From contig FMBT01000421.1 in assembly GCA_900095095.1 (NCBI GenBank), forward strand, positions 1 through 64,000: a DNA stretch of 64,000 nt, read 5' to 3'. The translations under genes and the position numbers were made by a program. The stretch comes from Fragilariopsis cylindrus CCMP1102 (lineage: Eukaryota; Bacillariophyta; Bacillariophyceae; Bacillariales; Bacillariaceae). The notes under the pieces were generated by a model that was given only the letters and a program-made list of their open reading frames with translations, was not told the origin of the DNA and ran no database searches. Positions 13,260 to 25,800 of the stretch are shown piece by piece. The first letter of the stretch is position 1, and each line of letters opens with the position of its first letter.

Positions 13260-14196
13260 TAGAGTAAAAACGCAACTCGAACAAACAACTTTGTGATGTT
13301 ATTTGCACTCCTTCAAAAATCTTATGGGAGTTGACAATTAATACCATCAGATCTGTGTATATTTAGAGGAAATCAAATTGACGAGTCGAATTACAGGTAC
13401 TGTATGTAAGTACTTGAAGTACTGGTTCCTCTTGCTACTATGCTCGAGCGAAAGAGTTTTCGCAAGGAATCATTAAAGAATACATTCTGTATCAAATAAA
13501 CCTGAGATCACAACTGTCATGGGCGATACTGCCAGATACGTTAGTATGAAGTGAACAAAAAGTGAGATAGTGTGATTTGACATTTCAACGGCAAGCAAAA
13601 AAGGATAATTAATCACACGCATGAATTTAGCGTTAGTACCAGCAGTATCGTGAACGAGATTGAATGGATAGCAGTTGAAACGATTTCTTCCCTCATTATT
13701 ATCGCAGAATTTCTGTACTTATTATTAAGGGACGCGTGGTCTAAAAAACATCCCCGCGTGCTTTCGGGGGGATACATTTTTACCCATCTCCACTGAATGA
13801 GGTCTTTTTTGTTTTTCCGGTTTTTCTAAATAGTCCTACCGGCATCAAAATAATTTTCTCATTTTTTTTATTTAGGACATATTTTGGAACAATACAGTAG
13901 CCCTTGAAAAAAACTACCGTTTCAGAATTTTCTTTTTGTACCACCAATAGTAGTTGCACATGTCGTTTCTAATTGAATTTTTATAATTCAACGATGGGTG
14001 GTAATTAGTTGGTGTAGTTAGATCAGAGGTAGTAGGAAACTACTACACACATGATACGTGAAAACAAGCAGCAAAATGATCATAATAATTTTCATTTCAC
14101 TTTTTCTTTGTACATTGATTGTACATCAAAATCGCGACGCACGACAGTGTTTTAGTTTCCGTCGTAACTACCTCGCACAAATATCATACAATAAAC
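13260..14196. other. Divergent intergenic region
   Basis: This separates the minus-strand coiled-coil gene from the plus-strand two-TM gene and should carry both promoters. I see no conserved coding sequence. Open frames upstream of 14197 start at non-ATG codons. Confidence 0.5.
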
Positions 14197-15234
14197 ATGT
14201 TGTCGTCGGAATGGGAAACCGGAGATACTACAAAAAAAGAAGATTTGACTAATACTAGACGTATGTCGTTGTCGCAGGAAGGAAATGGAGAAAATGTCGA
14301 CAACAACAAGGCACAAGAGCAGCTTAAGGCGATGGGCAAGGTATTGAAGCGCTACAAGTCCGAAAGAGATGACGTGAAAGTAAAGGTCAAGGAATTGGAG
14401 TGGCGTCAAGGAATGCAGAATTCTCATTTGAGTTCAAGCAAAGACTTTAGTATGGATAAAGAAGACGCAGATCTTTACCAAAGGAAACTTCGATCTAAAA
14501 TAATCAAAACGAAGTATGTGAATGACCTGGCACATAAATATTATGCAAAGAAACATTTGTTGTGTATCTTCCTCCCAATACAAATATTATCTGTTTGGAC
14601 AACAGTTTCGGGTGCGGCATGTGCTTATATTTTAATCATGGCGGAAAACCCCCCACGAAGTACTGAAGCCCCAAGTGACAATAGTACCGATTACATTTCT
14701 ACTACCAATGATACTGATGATAAGCCCATACATGAAACCCTACCGCTTCTGAGATCATTGCTCAATGCTCTTGTTGGGGCCAGTCTTTTAATCCTGACAA
14801 ATTTGGGCAATGTTTTACAGTATGATACTTTGTCCAAACATCATTTGTTAGTTTCTGCTCAAATGGATGAGTTAATTGAGTTTGTGGATTTTGTAGCTGA
14901 AACAGGAGGAACAGATGAATGCTACGATAGTATCAAAGAGATAGAGAACAACTTCAAGGTAAGTATCAGAAATAACAAACTCTCCCCTCCAAGTGAAATA
15001 AAGTTGGCTTTTGATATTCTACAAAGTAAACTTGAAGTGAAATTAAGAATGGAAGATAGAAAATCTCGGAGTTTTGTTTCCACCACCTATGACCCAATGA
15101 CGGACTATAGTCTTTTAGCAAGTTTCATTGAAAGTAGAATCAATTTAACTACCATGTTACCAGGTTCACGAAGATCAGCCAAAATGATTGATGATATCAT
15201 TGATGACAGTAAAATGAATAACACCGCATATTAA
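14197..15234 (+). CDS. Two-TM membrane protein with SLATT-like architecture, 345 aa
   Basis: The start is the first ATG in frame (14197); the upstream extension opens only at TTG. Residues about 37-70 form a charged coiled coil. The segment KYVNDLAHKYYAKKH leads into a first membrane helix (about 121-147). A polar, N-glycosylatable loop follows, then a second helix (about 185-207) that ends in NVLQYDTLSKHHLLVSAQMDELIEF. An amphipathic pre-helix, two TM segments, and then a motif with an Ala/Ser-His pattern and a conserved-looking helix resemble SLATT domains, the 2-TM effector modules of bacterial nucleotide-signalling systems that also occur in some eukaryotes and large viruses. I infer this from arrangement, not from a match score. 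The C-terminal 120 residues are soluble and unrecognised. The function is unknown; it is probably a membrane-anchored cytosolic protein. Confidence 0.7.
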   Translation: MLSSEWETGDTTKKEDLTNTRRMSLSQEGNGENVDNNKAQEQLKAMGKVLKRYKSERDDVKVKVKELEWRQGMQNSHLSSSKDFSMDKEDADLYQRKLRSKIIKTKYVNDLAHKYYAKKHLLCIFLPIQILSVWTTVSGAACAYILIMAENPPRSTEAPSDNSTDYISTTNDTDDKPIHETLPLLRSLLNALVGASLLILTNLGNVLQYDTLSKHHLLVSAQMDELIEFVDFVAETGGTDECYDSIKEIENNFKVSIRNNKLSPPSEIKLAFDILQSKLEVKLRMEDRKSRSFVSTTYDPMTDYSLLASFIESRINLTTMLPGSRRSAKMIDDIIDDSKMNNTAY

Positions 15235-15235
15235 G

Positions 15236-15255
15236 ATGACGATGATGACGATGAT

Positions 15256-15287
<32 letters not shown>

Positions 15288-15298
15288 TGACGATGATA
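15236..15298. repeat. GATGAC/GACGAT trinucleotide-type tandem repeat
   Basis: A 60-bp run of GATGACGAC units begins immediately after the stop codon of the two-TM gene, in its 3' UTR. Frames through it are repeat artefacts. Confidence 0.85.
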
Positions 15299-15550
15299 AA
15301 ATCTCCTAAAGTACGCGTTATGACGCATAATAATATAATATATTGGTTATTGCTTAGCAATGATTTGAGTATTGTACGCTTGTTAAAATTAGATTTTTTT
15401 TTAAATATACTGAACCTGCTCTCATCTAAAATACAATAGAGTCCTCGATCATTCCGATTACGACGACACCAACGCCAGCACTATCATCATCACCATCATT
15501 ACTATCGAATTCGTTTTCGAATTCGTCTATGCCTACGAGGATCTTTCACG

Positions 15551-16028
15551 ATGAGTATGGTATCATCAGGGACGAGTAAGAGGAGGAGGAATGCGAGAGA
15601 CACCATATTAGAAGCAGATGGATAGAAGAAGAAGAAGAAGAAGAAGACGAAATAATAGCAGTATCAGCACCAGCATCGAAACCAGCATCAATCGAAGACG
15701 ATGGCCGTCATGATTAAATCCTTTTGATGCTACTAATCATTATTCAAAATCATAGTCACAAGGTAACGCTGGTGGGAATAATAATAATGACAGTAATGGT
15801 TCCAACGACGAAGCTGCTGGTAGTAATGATAATGTATTTGATGAGTTCGAAATTGATAACGATATATCCAAGCTTTTCAAGTTTCTTGAGTTACAAGTAG
15901 CGCTTACCTCAATAAAAGCAAAAGAAATCAGCTATATATGGAGGAGACGAACATCAAATTCTGCAGAAGAATTTCCTGTGTGTAAGATTCCTCTACAAAC
16001 CCAAAGACGTGTTCGCTATTATTTGTAG
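15551..16028 (+). CDS. Possible small two-exon gene, about 96 aa
   Basis: This is a tentative model. Exon 1 would be 15551-15575 (ATG plus eight codons), with donor GTAAGA. Exon 2 would run from 15763 (acceptor CACAAG) to a TAG at 16028. Exon 2 alone is an 87-codon open stretch: first Asn/Ser/Asp-rich, then a helical, non-repetitive segment with FDEFEIDNDISKLFKFLELQ and a basic C-terminus. This looks more protein-like than neighbouring noise, and the frame lacks an internal ATG, which is why I suspect splicing. Nothing in it is recognised. It could equally be a decayed gene fragment. Confidence 0.25.
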
Positions 16029-16096
16029 TTTACTTCAAGCGGCAGAGACATGAGGTTATTTACTTATCTATTTATCCTATAAATATTCCCCATCAG

Positions 16097-16129
16097 CGTC
16101 GTCGTCGTCGTCGTCGTCGCGGTCGTCGT
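16097..16129. repeat. (GTC)n short tandem repeat
   Basis: Ten to eleven GTC/GTCG-type triplets with one interruption, in the gene-free interval 16029-16769. No other feature is evident in that interval. Confidence 0.8.
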
Positions 16130-16769
16130 TTGCACTCTTTTCGTTTTCGCTTTTTTTAGGACTCATTTTTGTTTTGCTCAAGTGTTGACGTAACCGCACC
16201 AAATTTATTTTAATAAAGTTTCAACAACATTTAGGATCTCGAGTGAGGGCAGTAACGTTAGTTGAGTAAGTTTAGCTACTTGAAGTAGTAGAGCGAGTAG
16301 TACTTCCTCCGTGCACCGGAAAGTGTCGCGCGGGCTATCGCGTGAAAATTACACATTCAAATCAGATCGTAGTTCAGACGCGCGTTATTTCATTTGTGCC
16401 AACATATCTACGACTCATCAAGAGTTCGAGTGAGTGATTTACTTTCTCGTCGATTCGTGTCTGTACCGTAACCAGTGTAAAGCAACTATGTACTGTAATC
16501 TTGTTCTTGAAGGTTCTTACTAAGTATGCAAGGAACGTATTCATTAGAGATCCTGATAGATCAATATTCACTGGTTTACATATACCGCATCGATAACAAG
16601 AACAGTCACGTTGGTATTTCAAATGTTGGGTTTGTAAATCTCTGACTTCTCTCATTAAAAAAAAGATTTAATTCGATTCCAATCAAAAACAAATCAAATA
16701 AATACAGTACCTTTTCTTCGGCTGGAAAAACTTGCAAAACAAATACACCACAAATACATCCCAACGAGA

Positions 16770-18152
16770 ATGAAATATAATATGTTGCCTGCAGGATTAG
16801 TAGTAGTTATTAGTTGCGTGCTAATACTAGAGGTTCGTTCTGAATTCACAAGAAATATAAACGCAGTTCCAAATTGCATAAGGCCGGGTATGGATGAGTT
16901 TTATGCAGAATATGGTAATGACGATGGTAAAAAATCAATAGTCGACGATGGTGTTAACGACCTAGATCTTAATTATCTATCAGATGACTTTGTTCAACAT
17001 TTTGGAGAGTGTATCGATGAAGATGTTAATGATGATGGCAGTTGTTTTGCATATGGCAATGTTAGTGGTATCTTCAATTCAATGATGATTACAATTGAGC
17101 CAACTTCAAATGGAGACGAAGATATTATTTCTATTTGGTCTGATCCACCTGAACTTGTATCGATTGAATGTGATGGACTACTTGGAGGTAATAAACTTCA
17201 TTATGATTATGATAAGATTGCAAACAACATCATCACAGGGCGAAGTCAAGGAATATTAATCAAACACCCAGCCGCAAAGAGAAATCGCACATTGCATATC
17301 ACAACAGGTGATCCCGCTTACATTGATCGAATGCGTACATGTGATTTCCTTCCTCAAGGTTATTATCATACAATTGTGAACATCAAAAAAGGATTTGATA
17401 AGATAGAAATTTATGGTATGTATGGCAGTGGTGTGGTAGTAAGAGCAGACTTACGCAACAGTACAACTACAGCAAGTTACACTTCCTATGCTGACAATTC
17501 CATAGGTGAGTATTATTTATTATTACGTCGTTATTGTATCCCAATACAGGTATATGTATATGTATATGTATATATACATATTATTAATGATAGTAGGCTC
17601 TAAATTCTAACCAAAACGACTTTTGTTCTATTTTTTGTTTCTCCAGCTATTATTGATTTGCCACTACTTATGAGTAGCCCCGGTAGTAATTCCTATTACA
17701 ATCCGATCTCAGATGTACGTGCAGGAGGAAACAACTCTGTTTTATTGCTGAAAGGTAATCCGGATATGTTCTTTTGTTACAACGAAAATGCCACTTGCTT
17801 TGTGGATGGTGACATTGGTCATGATTACGACTACGATTGCGATGAATCAAAGGGAAAGCTACTTACAAATGACTGCACCAATATCACCAATATTAATGCT
17901 GGTTCATGTACTGATGAAGACTTTGAGGATTATAATAACCTCGTGAGCAAAGCAAATCATTTCAAGCTCATGCTCAAGCTTGAGCTTGAGTTTGAAACAA
18001 CAACAAGAACATTCGTCATTCTTCCACCACCACCATCCATTGATCCATCATCATCATCATCATCATCGTCTTCTATGATTATAATCAATTCTGTGGTCTT
18101 TTCACTAACGATAGTTGGTCCACTTTTCTTGTGGATGATCTTACCAAGTTAG
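16770..18152 (+). CDS. Secreted, probably GPI-anchored surface protein, 413 aa
   Basis: Exons 16770-17505 and 17647-18152 are joined in phase 1 across a 141-nt GTGAGT...CCAG intron, giving about 413 residues. Residues 1-24 are a typical signal peptide (MKYNMLPAGLVVVISCVLIL, then a cleavage site near VRS). The extracellular part is acidic, has several Asn-X-Ser/Thr glycosylation sites and scattered Cys residues (for example in FGECIDEDVNDDGSCFAYG), which suggests disulfides. The C-terminus is a Ser run followed by about 20 hydrophobic residues ending at the stop (VVFSLTIVGPLFLWMILPS), the pattern of a GPI-attachment signal; a single TM anchor is the alternative. I do not recognise the ectodomain. 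It probably acts at the cell surface or wall. Confidence 0.8.
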
Positions 18153-18682
18153 TGTATTAATCTAGAAAAAAGTATAGTAAAATACTACTAAAACAAGTTT
18201 TAAAAAATTTATAGTGCCCTACATTTTTATTATCGACTTTCTCTCTCTCTCTCTCCGAGGGGCAAGAAATACACATTTTTGAGTAAAGATCTACTTGCTT
18301 TTGGGGGACGATGATTTTGTTCGTTCGTTCACTCCCCTTGACTACCGTTTAGTCCGTGACTGGATTGAAACCTGTCCCGGTACGCACGTTCTGTTTTTTC
18401 GATTTGCTTCTTTTACTCTCTTTCATCTCCTCGAAATCTTTCTTTCAAAAGCGCTGAAGACATTGCCAATGATCACCGATTGACTGCACTCACTCTTTTG
18501 ATTGTTGTCGGTATTGACGTTTACTACAATACTACAAAACGAGTTCAACTTTTAAACCGCAATAGACCTGGACTCGACTCGACTCGACTCGACACGCGAA
18601 GTAAACAAAAGAAAGAAATCCTACTAGTGAAGTACAGACAGTAACAGAGCAGTATCATAATCTTATCTCACACACAACCATT
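18153..18682. other. Intergenic region upstream of the M16 protease gene
   Basis: Contains a CT run near 18240-18255 and an ACTCG pentamer run near 18573-18595. No coding sequence is supported. It should hold the promoter of the downstream protease gene. Confidence 0.5.
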
Positions 18683-21600
18683 ATGTCGTCAACTACTGAA
18701 AGTACTGAAAGTACTGAAATTGAAAGTATTGAAATTGAAATTCCATCTGTGGATAAACGTCAATATAAACATATTACATTAGGTAATGGTAATAAAGTTA
18801 ATAATGGGTGTTGTTTGGATGTCTTATTAATCTCCGATATAGCCACTGATAAAGCAAGTGCTGCTATTGATATTAATATTGGTCAATTATGTGATCCAAT
18901 ACTATCACCGGGTATTGCTCATTTTTTAGAACACATGTTATTTATTGGTACTAAAAAATATCCTCAAGAAAATGATTATGATTCTTATTTGCAAAAAAAT
19001 GGTGGTTCCTCTAATGCATTTACTGATTTAGAACATACAAATTATTATTTTGATATACAACATAATTGTTTAGAGGGTGCCTTCGACCGGTTTGCACAAT
19101 GTTTTATTGCACCCTTATTTACCGAATCTGCCTTAGAACGTGAAGTACAAGCTGTGGATTCCGAACATGCAAAAAATTTAATGACCGACCAGTGGCGGAT
19201 GTTTCAACTATCTAAAACAAAATTAGTGAATGGCTCTGGTAGTGAAAATGGACATCCATTTGGTGGATTTGGTTCAGGAAATGCTGAATCATTACCAACA
19301 GTTGTCGTTAAAAACGGCGACGACGAGGAAGGTAGTAAAGACAATGATGATGAGAAGGAGGATGGTGAGAAGAAGAAGGAGAACGAATCCAATGGGAATG
19401 GTACACATATACGTGAACAATTATTAGACTTTTTTCAAACGTATTATAGAAAAAGTTTATCATTATATAAATTAGTTATATTAGGACGTGAATCTTTGGA
19501 CGAACTTGAAGAGATGGTACAAAAATATTTTGGGGAATTAGTTGAAATTTTCGAAGAAAAACAAGATAAACTTGGAAGTTCTGAAAGTTCTGAAACTACT
19601 ACTACTCATGTAACAAAAGAAATGTTAAGGAATGAATTATATCCAAGTCCCAAACAATGGTATGTCCCCCAACGATTACATATTATACCAATATCACAAA
19701 TCCATTCATTGGAATTACAATTTCCAATTCGTGAAATTATTTCATTGTATCAAACAAAACCAACACGATATCTATCTCATTTATTAGGACATGAAGGAAA
19801 AGGATCTTTATTAAGTTATTTAAAAAATACAAAACAATATGTCACTGAATTATATGCCGATGATGGATCGAAAAGTTGTCATGATTTTTCAATTTTTACT
19901 ATTCATATGGAATTAACATTACTGGGATTAACAAATGTGAATGAAATTATTACAATCATCTTTGGATATATTCAGTTACTGCAAACAAAAGGTCCACAAG
20001 AATGGATACATAACGAGTCACAAACTATATCAGAAACACAATTTCGTTTCTTAAGTCAACGTAATCCCATGGATTACACTTGTTCATTAGCGGGACGGAT
20101 GCAAAATTATCCATCCCAACATTATTTAAGTGGTCCCTATAAAACATTTGATTGGTCGTCGACATTAGTAGAGGAATGTTTAACTGCTCTTAATCCAGAC
20201 AATATGTTAATCTTACTATCATCACCAACATTTGATAACGGGGATGAAGATAATGAGGAACCATCTGTATGTACCGAAGTCGAACCATGGTATGGAACAA
20301 AGTATTCAACAATTGAATTATTATCAAATGAATTGAATACATGGAAATCGATTCAGCATACGTCATATCCTGAATTACAATTACCGGAAGTGAATGATAT
20401 GATTGCAACAGATTTGACTTTACTGCATACTACTACTAGTGAAAGTAATGATGATGGTAAAAGTAAAGATGATGTAGAAGCAACAACAACGGAGTTGTCA
20501 TCGTCGTCATCGTCATCTTTTCCGAAAGATCAACCACAATGTATTCATCAAGATTCAAATATTACAATTTGGTATAAACCAGATAATATATTTGACATGC
20601 CAAAAGTTAATATTATGATACGATTCACATCCGGACAAGGTTCCTTTTCACCACATCAATCCATTGCGGCACAAATATTTACAGAATTAGTAGAAGAACA
20701 ATGTAATGAATTTTCCTATGAAGCCACTATGGCTGGATTGCATTGTGATATTAGTCCATCGTCTGGATCCGGTATCGAATTACAAATTTCGGGTTATAAT
20801 CATAAAGCACATGTACTTGTGGAAAAATTAATTGATACAATAATGGATTTACTTAATAATGGTAATGATAAGGAAGACGATAACGATGATCATATTACAG
20901 AATTATTTGATCGTGTGAAATATAAAATTGAACAATCCATACAATCATTTTTAGTTGGACAACCATACCAGCATTGTATTTATGGTACGTGTGCTTGTTG
21001 TTTGTCTTTGTTTTTGTGTTGAACTTCTGTACATCATTGTGCATGATGTAGACGTGACCTGACCTGACGTATATAGGTATCTCTGCTGTATCTTTCTATG
21101 ATTGTACCAAATTGCCGACTCATTCATTCATTCGATCCCACTACTGCATTCCTATTCTTTCCTATAAATATAATCAAAAAAATAATAGGTGGTGATTTAA
21201 TATTAGCATCACAAGGAACAACAACAATTGATGATAAATTAATTGCCTTAAAGAGTATTACATTAAAGGATGTAATAACATTTGGGAATATATTTATGAA
21301 ATTTTGTCAATTAGATTCATTAGTACATGGGAATGTATCAGCACAGCATACCTATGATATTATTAATATGGTATGGAAAAAGACACGACAACAAGATGGA
21401 CAACAAAAACCAGAACAACCAGAGGAGGCATCGGCATCGGCAGTAGTAGAAGTTGTTACACCAATTATTCGTACCCCACTTGAAAAACGAGTTATTCAAT
21501 TGAATAATAGCAATTCGTCGTCGTCGTCGTCGTCACCATTATCGTACCTGTATCGGTTTGCTGAATTTAATGAAGCGAATACTAATTCATGTGTTGCAAT

Positions 21601-22526
21601 TATTTTACAAATGGGCATACTTGATATGAAATCAAATGCTATGTTAGCATTCATCAATCATTTGATTAGAGAACCAGCATTTAATCAATTACGTACTGAA
21701 GAACAATTAGGTTATATTGTCCATACGTCGGTGAAAACAAGTGGTGATCACATCAAAGGACTACTAGTATTAATCCAATCGGATTCCTTTAATCCCAATC
21801 ATGTTGAAGAACGGATTGAACTATTTTTAATGAATTATCGACAAAAATTAGTTGATATGTCTGAATCAGATTTTCAAACTCATGTCGATGCTATGGTAGC
21901 TAGTTTTCTTGAAAAGGTTCGTCGTCGTCGTTTCGTGTGCGTTTACATTGTGTTAGAATCAATCTCTCTATCTTCGTTTTGGGGCGGGCGGGCGACAACC
22001 AATCATCTTCTTTTTTATCTTCTTCTTTTTACTCACACTTTCACCACTAACTTCCCCCTGTTAACACATTTTACTTCATTATATACAGAACAAAAATCTT
22101 GGTGAAGAATCATCTCGGTATTGGCATGTTATTCTTAATAAGACGTATGAATTCTCGAGGTATCAAAATCTTGCGGAGCATGTGAAGACGTTAAAGAAAT
22201 TGGACATGTTACGTTTTTATGACAAGTATATTTCCGTGAACGCACCATGTCGACAAAAACTTTGTGTCCACGTCGTTGCGAAACAGCATGAAGATGAAGA
22301 CGAGGACGGTGGTGGTACTGCTGTTGCTGCTGAAACTGCTTTGACGGCAGACAAAGAAGAAATATTGGGAGGAGAAGAAGAGGAAATGAAAGAACCCGAA
22401 GTGAAGACGGACGCGGCAGCAGTGATCCATATTGATAATCCTGTTGATTTTAGACATTCGATGCCACTTTATCCCATGCCTCTTAAGGCTAATGTGGATG
22501 TAGTCGATGTTGGAATCAACAAATAA
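18683..22526 (+). CDS. IDE: Insulin-degrading-enzyme-type M16 metalloprotease (insulysin)
   Basis: A zinc metallopeptidase of family M16A that degrades peptides inside a closed two-bowl chamber. Three exons (18683-20984, 21189-21916, 22089-22526) joined by introns of 204 and 172 nt encode about 1155 residues. The inverted zinc motif HFLEH is at residues 80-84 (E83 catalytic), and the third ligand fits E161 in AVDSEHAKN. The following GGSSNAFTDLEHTNYYF is the usual substrate-groove strand. The C-terminal half keeps the substrate-binding RTEEQLGYIVHTS segment in exon 2, and exon 3 restores KYISVNAPCRQKLCVHVVAK. It is a little longer than animal IDE (about 1020) because of acidic low-complexity inserts near residues 210-240 and 590-615 and an acidic tail. 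No targeting peptide is obvious; it is probably cytosolic. Confidence 0.95.
20985..21188 (+). other. Intron 1 of the M16 protease gene
   Basis: Donor GTACGT, acceptor AATAATAG. Phase 1 joining gives QPYQHCIYG-GDLILASQG, continuous with the family's C-terminal half. Confidence 0.92.
21917..22088 (+). other. Intron 2 of the M16 protease gene
   Basis: Donor GTTCGT, acceptor TATACAG. Phase 0 joining gives SFLEK-NKNLGEESSRYW, matching the conserved IDE sequence around KNLxxxxxxYW. Confidence 0.92.
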
Positions 22527-22853
22527 AGAGGAGCGAGGCGGTAAAACGATCTACTCTTCAGGCCAAAAAAATTATAAGAGATAATAAGGAAAAAAAGAAA
22601 GAACAAGACAAATAAACAATATAACTAACGAACTAACTAAAAAATCCATGAATTAAAAATTGATACAGTAGCTAATCTAAAGGTAGTACGTACGTATGCT
22701 GCGGCTACAAACTAGCTAGTCAAGTTGGAATATTAAAAATCTATTTTATGTATAATGAGTTGCCTACTCTAGTTACAGTATATTCTCACATTTATATCTA
22801 TGTTACTCGATAAACACCCTCCCCATTTGATTTGATCGCTACCAGTGGTGAAG
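22527..22853. other. Convergent 3' intergenic region
   Basis: The M16 protease gene and the YAK1-type kinase gene converge here. AT-rich with no coding sequence; it should contain both 3' UTRs and poly(A) sites. Confidence 0.55.
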
Positions 22854-25800
22854 CTATGGTTGCTGGTGAGGATGCTGATGTTGGTGGTTGCTGTTATTGG
22901 TGTAAAATCCATCCCCTGTCGTTTGGTTATTCGGTGTAGCTATACCCTGCCCTTGAATTTGTCCCGGCGCTCCTATTCCAGCTACTTGTCCCGACATCGG
23001 GATTGCCATACCTAAATTGGATGCCGCTACAAGCCTACTAGTACCATCGTCGGCAGTTACAACGTAGTACCCGCCACCTTGAGCCGCTGCTGGTGCACCA
23101 CCTGTATTCATTCTGGCAGCAGCAGCGTTGGGGATGTTCGGATTCATCAATGCTTGATTCATAGAGTATTGTTCCAGTTGCTGCTGCTGCAAAGCTAACG
23201 CAGCTTGCTGTTGCTGCAAAAGTATTTGTTGTTGTTGGAACTGATGCTGCATCATTGCGAGTTGCTGCTGATAAGCTTGCGGATCGTAATTTCCCATATT
23301 TGGATTTTGTATACCAGTATTGTTGCTCGTCACGGCGGCGCTCGAGTCATTCAGAGGTACGGCGTATTGCATCGGTAGTTGCGTTGTTGATCCAAGAACA
23401 GCAGGTGGAGCAGGTGGGGTACTCATTGCTAATGGAAGGTTATTGGGGATATTCTCAGCATTGAGGTCCGTTGGTGGTGGGCCAATGTATATCCCACTAT
23501 CGTGACTCGATGCGTATACGACCTGTTGATGAAGAGAATCTATTTCAGCTGGTACGCGTGATGTTGCAGTAACATCTCCTTCTCCAAACGAGCGGCTAGT
23601 AGCCACGGGGAAGCGTCGTTGTTGATGATTCCCATTATGTAGTACTTGATGTGTACCATATGATCCACTCTGACTTCCTAGGTTGGTGTGATGATACGTT
23701 GATCGACTATTGTTCGAGCTCATGGTCGTAGCCGACGTAGAAGCTGTCATGCTGCCTGTCGTTACCGAATCTCCTGGGCCTGTAGGAACAACTCCAGGTC
23801 GCTGTAGTGCGAGCGCAAAATCAACTTCAGCGAAATTACCTGCTTCAGAATAGCTTTGAGGGCCATACATAATACTTTGTGTACCTGCAGCAGCAGAATT
23901 GTATCCGGCAAGTTGTACACCTTGATTGTTCCCGAATTGTGTCATACTCGAAGGCATTTGGTATGAGCCTGGACGCATCTGAGGACCTGCTGCTGTTTGG
24001 TTCGTAAATTCGTCACTATAACTTGACACAGAAAGTGTCTCGGATGAAACACTACGTACGGTCGGTAATCCATCTTGACTATAGGGACTTTCAGATCGAG
24101 AACGATTGCGACTATAACTTCGATGTTGTCCACGCCTAGCTGCTTGCTGCTTCTCCCGCGTCTTTTGAACATTCAATAACTTTCTTCGGTATATGGTTGG
24201 ATCGGAAGGTGCCTCCCAATATAAATTCAATATTATGTTGGCTTGGTTATCATCCTTGATTGGTCCTGTGTTTGCTTCCATAGTAGCACCTGTCAAAAAT
24301 GGGTGGTTCACTACCTGAGATGCCGTCCATCGTTTCCACGGATCTGGGTCTAGGATGCCTGTACATTAAGTTACACGGGAGCAAAATATAAAAGAGAGGA
24401 ATAAATGTTAGATTAGTTTATACTAGTCATAAGGAAGGAAGATAAGATCGAATCAAACAATCATAAACCAACCCCATGGAATAACAATAATGAAATAATA
24501 CAATTTTACATACCGTAAAGGAAATGAACGAAATATTGCAAGAGACGGACGTCTTCTTGTTTCCCACTTTGTCCCTTATCAAGAACAATATCTGATAATC
24601 GAGTACGTTTGAAATATCGATTCCCGGGTTGTTTCTCCAGCTTAGTAAGTCCCCCTTTCTTTTTAATATCTTTTTGTGAAAGAGATGCGATGTATTCCTG
24701 CTGAGTTTTAATCCTCCATTGTGGTAACGGACGAGGTGGTTGTGAACCTGGTCGGCTTTCGGGAGGAATCGGACTTGGTGATCGAGGATTCGTCGCAGAA
24801 GGTCCTGGTGGAGTTGGTGTTGGAGTTGGAGCAGGTACAAACTTAACGAAGAATTTAGACGTTTTTGATCCTTGATCAAGCATCCAGTCTGGTGTATCAC
24901 CTATCATTTCACTGATACGTCCCAACTGATTGTGCTCGTGAACACCCGGTAGAATAGGTAGACCCAAAAATAGCTCGGCTGCAACACATCCCAATGACCA
25001 CATATCAATAGCAGAATCGTAAGCAAGACCGATTAACACTTCCGGACTACGATAAAAACGAGATTGGATATAGGTATGGGACATCTGACCTTCGAAACAC
25101 GCTGAACCAAAATCTATTAACTTGATATTTTGAACCGCCATCACTGTAGTAGTTATTGTAGATAGAGAAGCGTCGTCGTTACCATCAGAGTTACCCGCCA
25201 TCGTCGTCGCTGCCGCTGACTTGCCCGTTTCTTCTACTTGCGTTCGTTTGCTTTCACCTGCACTCATTACTGATTCAGCATCATCATCATTAACCAACAA
25301 TATATTTTCAGGTTTCAAATCGCAATGGACAATACTTTTCTGGCCTAGTGCTCTTGCTCCCAATACAGCCTGCCGGACCATTGTTTGTACCACACCCAAT
25401 GGCAGGCCACGAAATTGTCGTTTTTTCAGTACCTCATATAGATTCATTCCCAATAGCTCGAAAACAAGACATAAATGATCCTTGTACATAAAGTAGCATA
25501 CCATATCGACCATGTAGTTAGTATTACTACTACTACCGTCATTACCGGACGACGACGTTGACGTTTTTAATGCACGGATGACATCGATTTCAATAGCAGC
25601 CTGTCTTGTATATGCCGGTTTTGCCTTTACAATCTTAACGGCAACATATTTTCCAGTTTGACTGTTTAGACATTTAAATACTTGTGCGAATGTACCCTGT
25701 CCCAATAATGATCGTACACGAAAATCAGTATATCCTGATGCACCTGAACCACTTTGCCGTATTTTCGAACCATCGTCACCGCCATTCGAATTCGTTTTGT

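Noticed and set aside
16374-16655. Minus-strand 93-codon frame containing a CSCYRCGICKP cluster
   Set aside because: The Cys cluster is suggestive of a zinc site, but the rest is unlike any protein, there is no spacing pattern of a known finger, and it overlaps the upstream region of the secreted-protein gene.
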